Below are positions 21,853 through 23,402 of a stretch of 23,402 bases of DNA, in pieces. The stretch is from assembly GCA_900551135.1 (NCBI GenBank), contig URUX01000015.1:1-23402 (forward strand). The letters run 5' to 3'. Within the stretch, counting starts at the first letter, position 1; each line of letters opens with the position of its first letter. The notes under the pieces are model-generated. The model was not told where the DNA came from. It saw only the letters and a list, made by a program, of their open reading frames with translations, and searched no databases. Position numbers and translations under genes: made by a program. The stretch comes from an uncultured Clostridium sp. GTDB lineage: Bacteria; Bacillota; Clostridia; Lachnospirales; Lachnospiraceae.

Positions 21853-23345
21853 GGTGTCGTCCCGAAGCTCTGCAATTCTCCCTCGTGAACAGCCAAATTT
21901 CCTCTCGAATCACACCACTTTTTCATCCAATAACCGGTAATATTCTGAGGTTCTAGTGCGTTTAAACGCTTTGCCTGCAAACCGAAATCTTCCCCTTGAT
22001 AAGCTTTCACCAGATGTAAGTTCTCGTCCGCAGAACCCAATCGCCAATAACAACGATCAGCAACAATGTTGGCATAGAAACGAGGTTCGCGACGACGATG
22101 CAAATTCAGTACCGGTTCGTCAAAAGAAACTACATCCGTGTATTTAGGATCGCTTTCTTTATCAAGAGCATAAGGATTACCTGCCCCCACCCATCTCAAA
22201 TCCTGATCGATAGGCAAACCATTCTCTGTATAGAACATTTCTACCATCTTCAACGTGGGAGCGAAACAAGCCCCCTGCAAAGAATGACTCGAAGCATCGT
22301 CATAAGCAGGCAGGGCATACCCCAACAACGAGCTACCCATGATAGGATACTTCACCATCCACAAAACCTCGTCATTCATAAAATTATACGTATGTACAGA
22401 GTTTTCTATATCGAGCATCTTGGATTGCAAACTCGTGTTTGCCACACTTCCCTCGACTAATGAAACCCCACCAACTTCATCCACCAAAGCTAGTAACTCC
22501 TTGGCAGCATTGGCAGCCCGTTCCCATTTCGCTTTTTCAACTGTTGCGGAGAACAAGAGCTCTCCATTTTTATTCACGAAATTCGCGTAATCTGTATTAC
22601 CGTTAAATAACGGGGAAGCCGCGTAAAGCAAAGTCCGTACTTTAAGAGCCATTGCGGCTTCTTTGTTAAAATAAGCTCGACGGTCGCTTGCCTTCATGCT
22701 GCCTGGGGGCAAAACTTTAGCTGCTTCATCGCAAAGGCGAACGATATAATTGAAACAAGTATCTACGTGACTACGCGGGTATTTCAATGATTCTACGTCT
22801 GCATTTGGGTCAAGGTTTTCCGGCACAATAATAACAGGACCGTAACGGCGTACTAATTCAAAATAGTAATACGCTTTCAACGCTTTCACCTCGGCTTTCC
22901 ATAACTCTTTATCGTTATCCGACAAATTATACACGTTATCCACGCGAGTGATGAAATGATTACACATCACTATTGCCGTGTAATAATCAAACCGATAGGA
23001 GGTACTACCAGAAAATTTCTTATCATACCATTTATCATCAAGAGGAGCAAGAACACTTTGCACCCCTTTCAGAATATCAATACCATCCGGATGATTGGTC
23101 GAGTTTCTGAAATAGTTATCCGCCACCATTTCGTCTGTCGCCCAAAAAGCAACATTATTGTACGGGTTCATGGGGTCCTGCAAAAACAAATAGCAGCTTT
23201 TCAACCAATCATCGGCACCCGCATACGTTTCAAAATCGGTGTCAATAGTTGCGATATCGTTTTCTGGTACCACGTCTAACCAACTATCACAGGACGCAAG
23301 AAAGAAAAGCGGGAGTGCCCAATAAAGTAATATTCGTCTTTTCAT
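21729..23345 (-). CDS. SusD/RagB family nutrient-binding outer membrane lipoprotein, C-terminus lost at the join
   Basis: Bacteroidota surface lipoprotein that caps a SusC-type TonB transporter and binds glycans or peptides. The start MKRRILLYWALPLFFLASC is a lipoprotein signal with lipobox LASC (Cys19), followed by the SusD-typical DSWLDVVPEN. Further SusD features: VKALKAYYYFELVRRYGPV and PYPVFRLA, where the family normally continues DLYLLYAEA. Instead, from about 21,831 the frame enters the opposite strand of the Clostridia ABC gene, giving 33 unrelated residues to the stop at 21729. Genuine sequence is thus ~505 residues, with the last helical C-terminal part missing. There is no Shine-Dalgarno before the ATG (AT-rich AATAAGAATAAA), as usual in Bacteroidota. 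The ligand cannot be told. Confidence 0.9.
   Translation of the reverse strand: MKRRILLYWALPLFFLASCDSWLDVVPENDIATIDTDFETYAGADDWLKSCYLFLQDPMNPYNNVAFWATDEMVADNYFRNSTNHPDGIDILKGVQSVLAPLDDKWYDKKFSGSTSYRFDYYTAIVMCNHFITRVDNVYNLSDNDKELWKAEVKALKAYYYFELVRRYGPVIIVPENLDPNADVESLKYPRSHVDTCFNYIVRLCDEAAKVLPPGSMKASDRRAYFNKEAAMALKVRTLLYAASPLFNGNTDYANFVNKNGELLFSATVEKAKWERAANAAKELLALVDEVGGVSLVEGSVANTSLQSKMLDIENSVHTYNFMNDEVLWMVKYPIMGSSLLGYALPAYDDASSHSLQGACFAPTLKMVEMFYTENGLPIDQDLRWVGAGNPYALDKESDPKYTDVVSFDEPVLNLHRRREPRFYANIVADRCYWRLGSADENLHLVKAYQGEDFGLQAKRLNALEPQNITGYWMKKWCDSRGNLAVHEGELQSFGTTPYPVFRLATPLLIIRDIILGSAISPATSVSIKIGPHINALK
21831..21851. other. Junction of two unrelated genomes (probable assembly chimera)
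   Basis: These ~21 bases encode GVANRNTG-type ABC exporter sequence on the plus strand and the SusD motif PYPVFRLA on the minus strand. Each fits its own family well. To the left only the ABC reading is sensible; to the right only the SusD reading is. The exact limits of the shared stretch could be a few bases different. Confidence 0.85.
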
Positions 23346-23365
23346 TTTATTCTTATTATCAAATA

Positions 23366-23402
23366 TTAGAAACTAAAATTCAATCCGATGGCTTAAGTTT
23401 TT
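23366..23402 (-). CDS. C-terminal end of a SusC-like TonB-dependent receptor (fragment)
   Basis: On the minus strand, 20 bp upstream of susD, eight codons read AIGLNFSF and then TAA (23366-23368). This is the aromatic-ended last strand typical of SusC barrels, and SusC directly precedes SusD in almost all such pairs. In the same frame a TAA occurs at 23393-23395, right at the window edge; the next frame there reads KNLS, so a small indel or end-of-contig error is likely. Confidence 0.55.

Noticed and set aside
21832..23402. Horizontal transfer of a SusC/SusD locus into a Firmicute
   Set aside because: Both genes are cut at a short sequence shared by two families, with no mobile element, repeat or integrase, and the SusD side keeps Bacteroidota-style initiation. 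A misassembly is simpler.
1..23402. CRISPR array, tRNA, rRNA, insertion sequence or phage genes
   Set aside because: No repeat-spacer pattern, no tRNA cloverleaf with CCA-type end and no transposase or integrase motif was seen on either strand.

Overview
Positions 1 to about 21,851 read as one stretch of a Clostridia genome, most likely Lachnospiraceae. The signs are strong AGGAGG-type ribosome binding sites 5 to 8 nt before the starts, sigma-A promoters with 17-nt spacers, a glycine riboswitch, the catalytic GlgC/regulatory GlgD pair, and a complete [FeFe]-hydrogenase maturation operon. From about 21,832 to the end the sequence changes to Bacteroidota: a SusD-like lipoprotein gene with no Shine-Dalgarno sequence, preceded by the last codons of a SusC-like TonB receptor. 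The two parts meet inside two unrelated genes, in a ~21-bp stretch that fits both, and each gene loses its 3' end there. I read this as a chimeric metagenomic contig, not as gene transfer.

Layout, left to right. 1-483: a MATE exporter fragment (minus) with an in-frame TGA. 660-2057: M20 amidohydrolase. 2069-2809: stand-alone AAA/ABC-type ATPase (minus). 2896-7231: strong promoter, a ~195-nt leader with mutually exclusive terminator and anti-terminator pairings, then TM1266-type regulator, hydE, hydG and hydF. 7248-8564: CcdA-TlpA fusion (minus) with a Fur-like site over its promoter. 8756-9559: alpha/beta hydrolase. 9704-11609: membrane diguanylate cyclase split by a frameshift. 11643-13315: promoter, single-aptamer glycine riboswitch and a sodium:alanine/glycine symporter. 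13312-13418: tandem 17-bp repeat and a large palindrome. 13448-15792: glgC-glgD (minus). 16047-17620: promoter, terminator-bearing leader and a MATE exporter. 17707-20956: GH88 unsaturated uronyl hydrolase (frame broken by what looks like an 8-nt deletion) and a DUF2264 protein, probably a uronate-glycan utilisation pair. 21116-21852: marR and the first 50 codons of an ABC exporter, cut at the join. 21832-23402: Bacteroidota SusD/SusC piece.

The physiology suggested is a fermentative, glycogen-storing anaerobe that matures [FeFe] hydrogenase, imports glycine or alanine under riboswitch control and processes uronate-containing glycans. No hydrogenase structural gene is in view. Three of the Clostridia genes carry single reading-frame lesions. 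Together with the chimeric end, this makes sequence or assembly quality a live explanation for all three.

The best candidate for something undescribed is the hyd-operon leader RNA (2931-3125), which I could not match to any riboswitch class I know. I see no tRNA, rRNA, CRISPR array, insertion sequence or phage gene.
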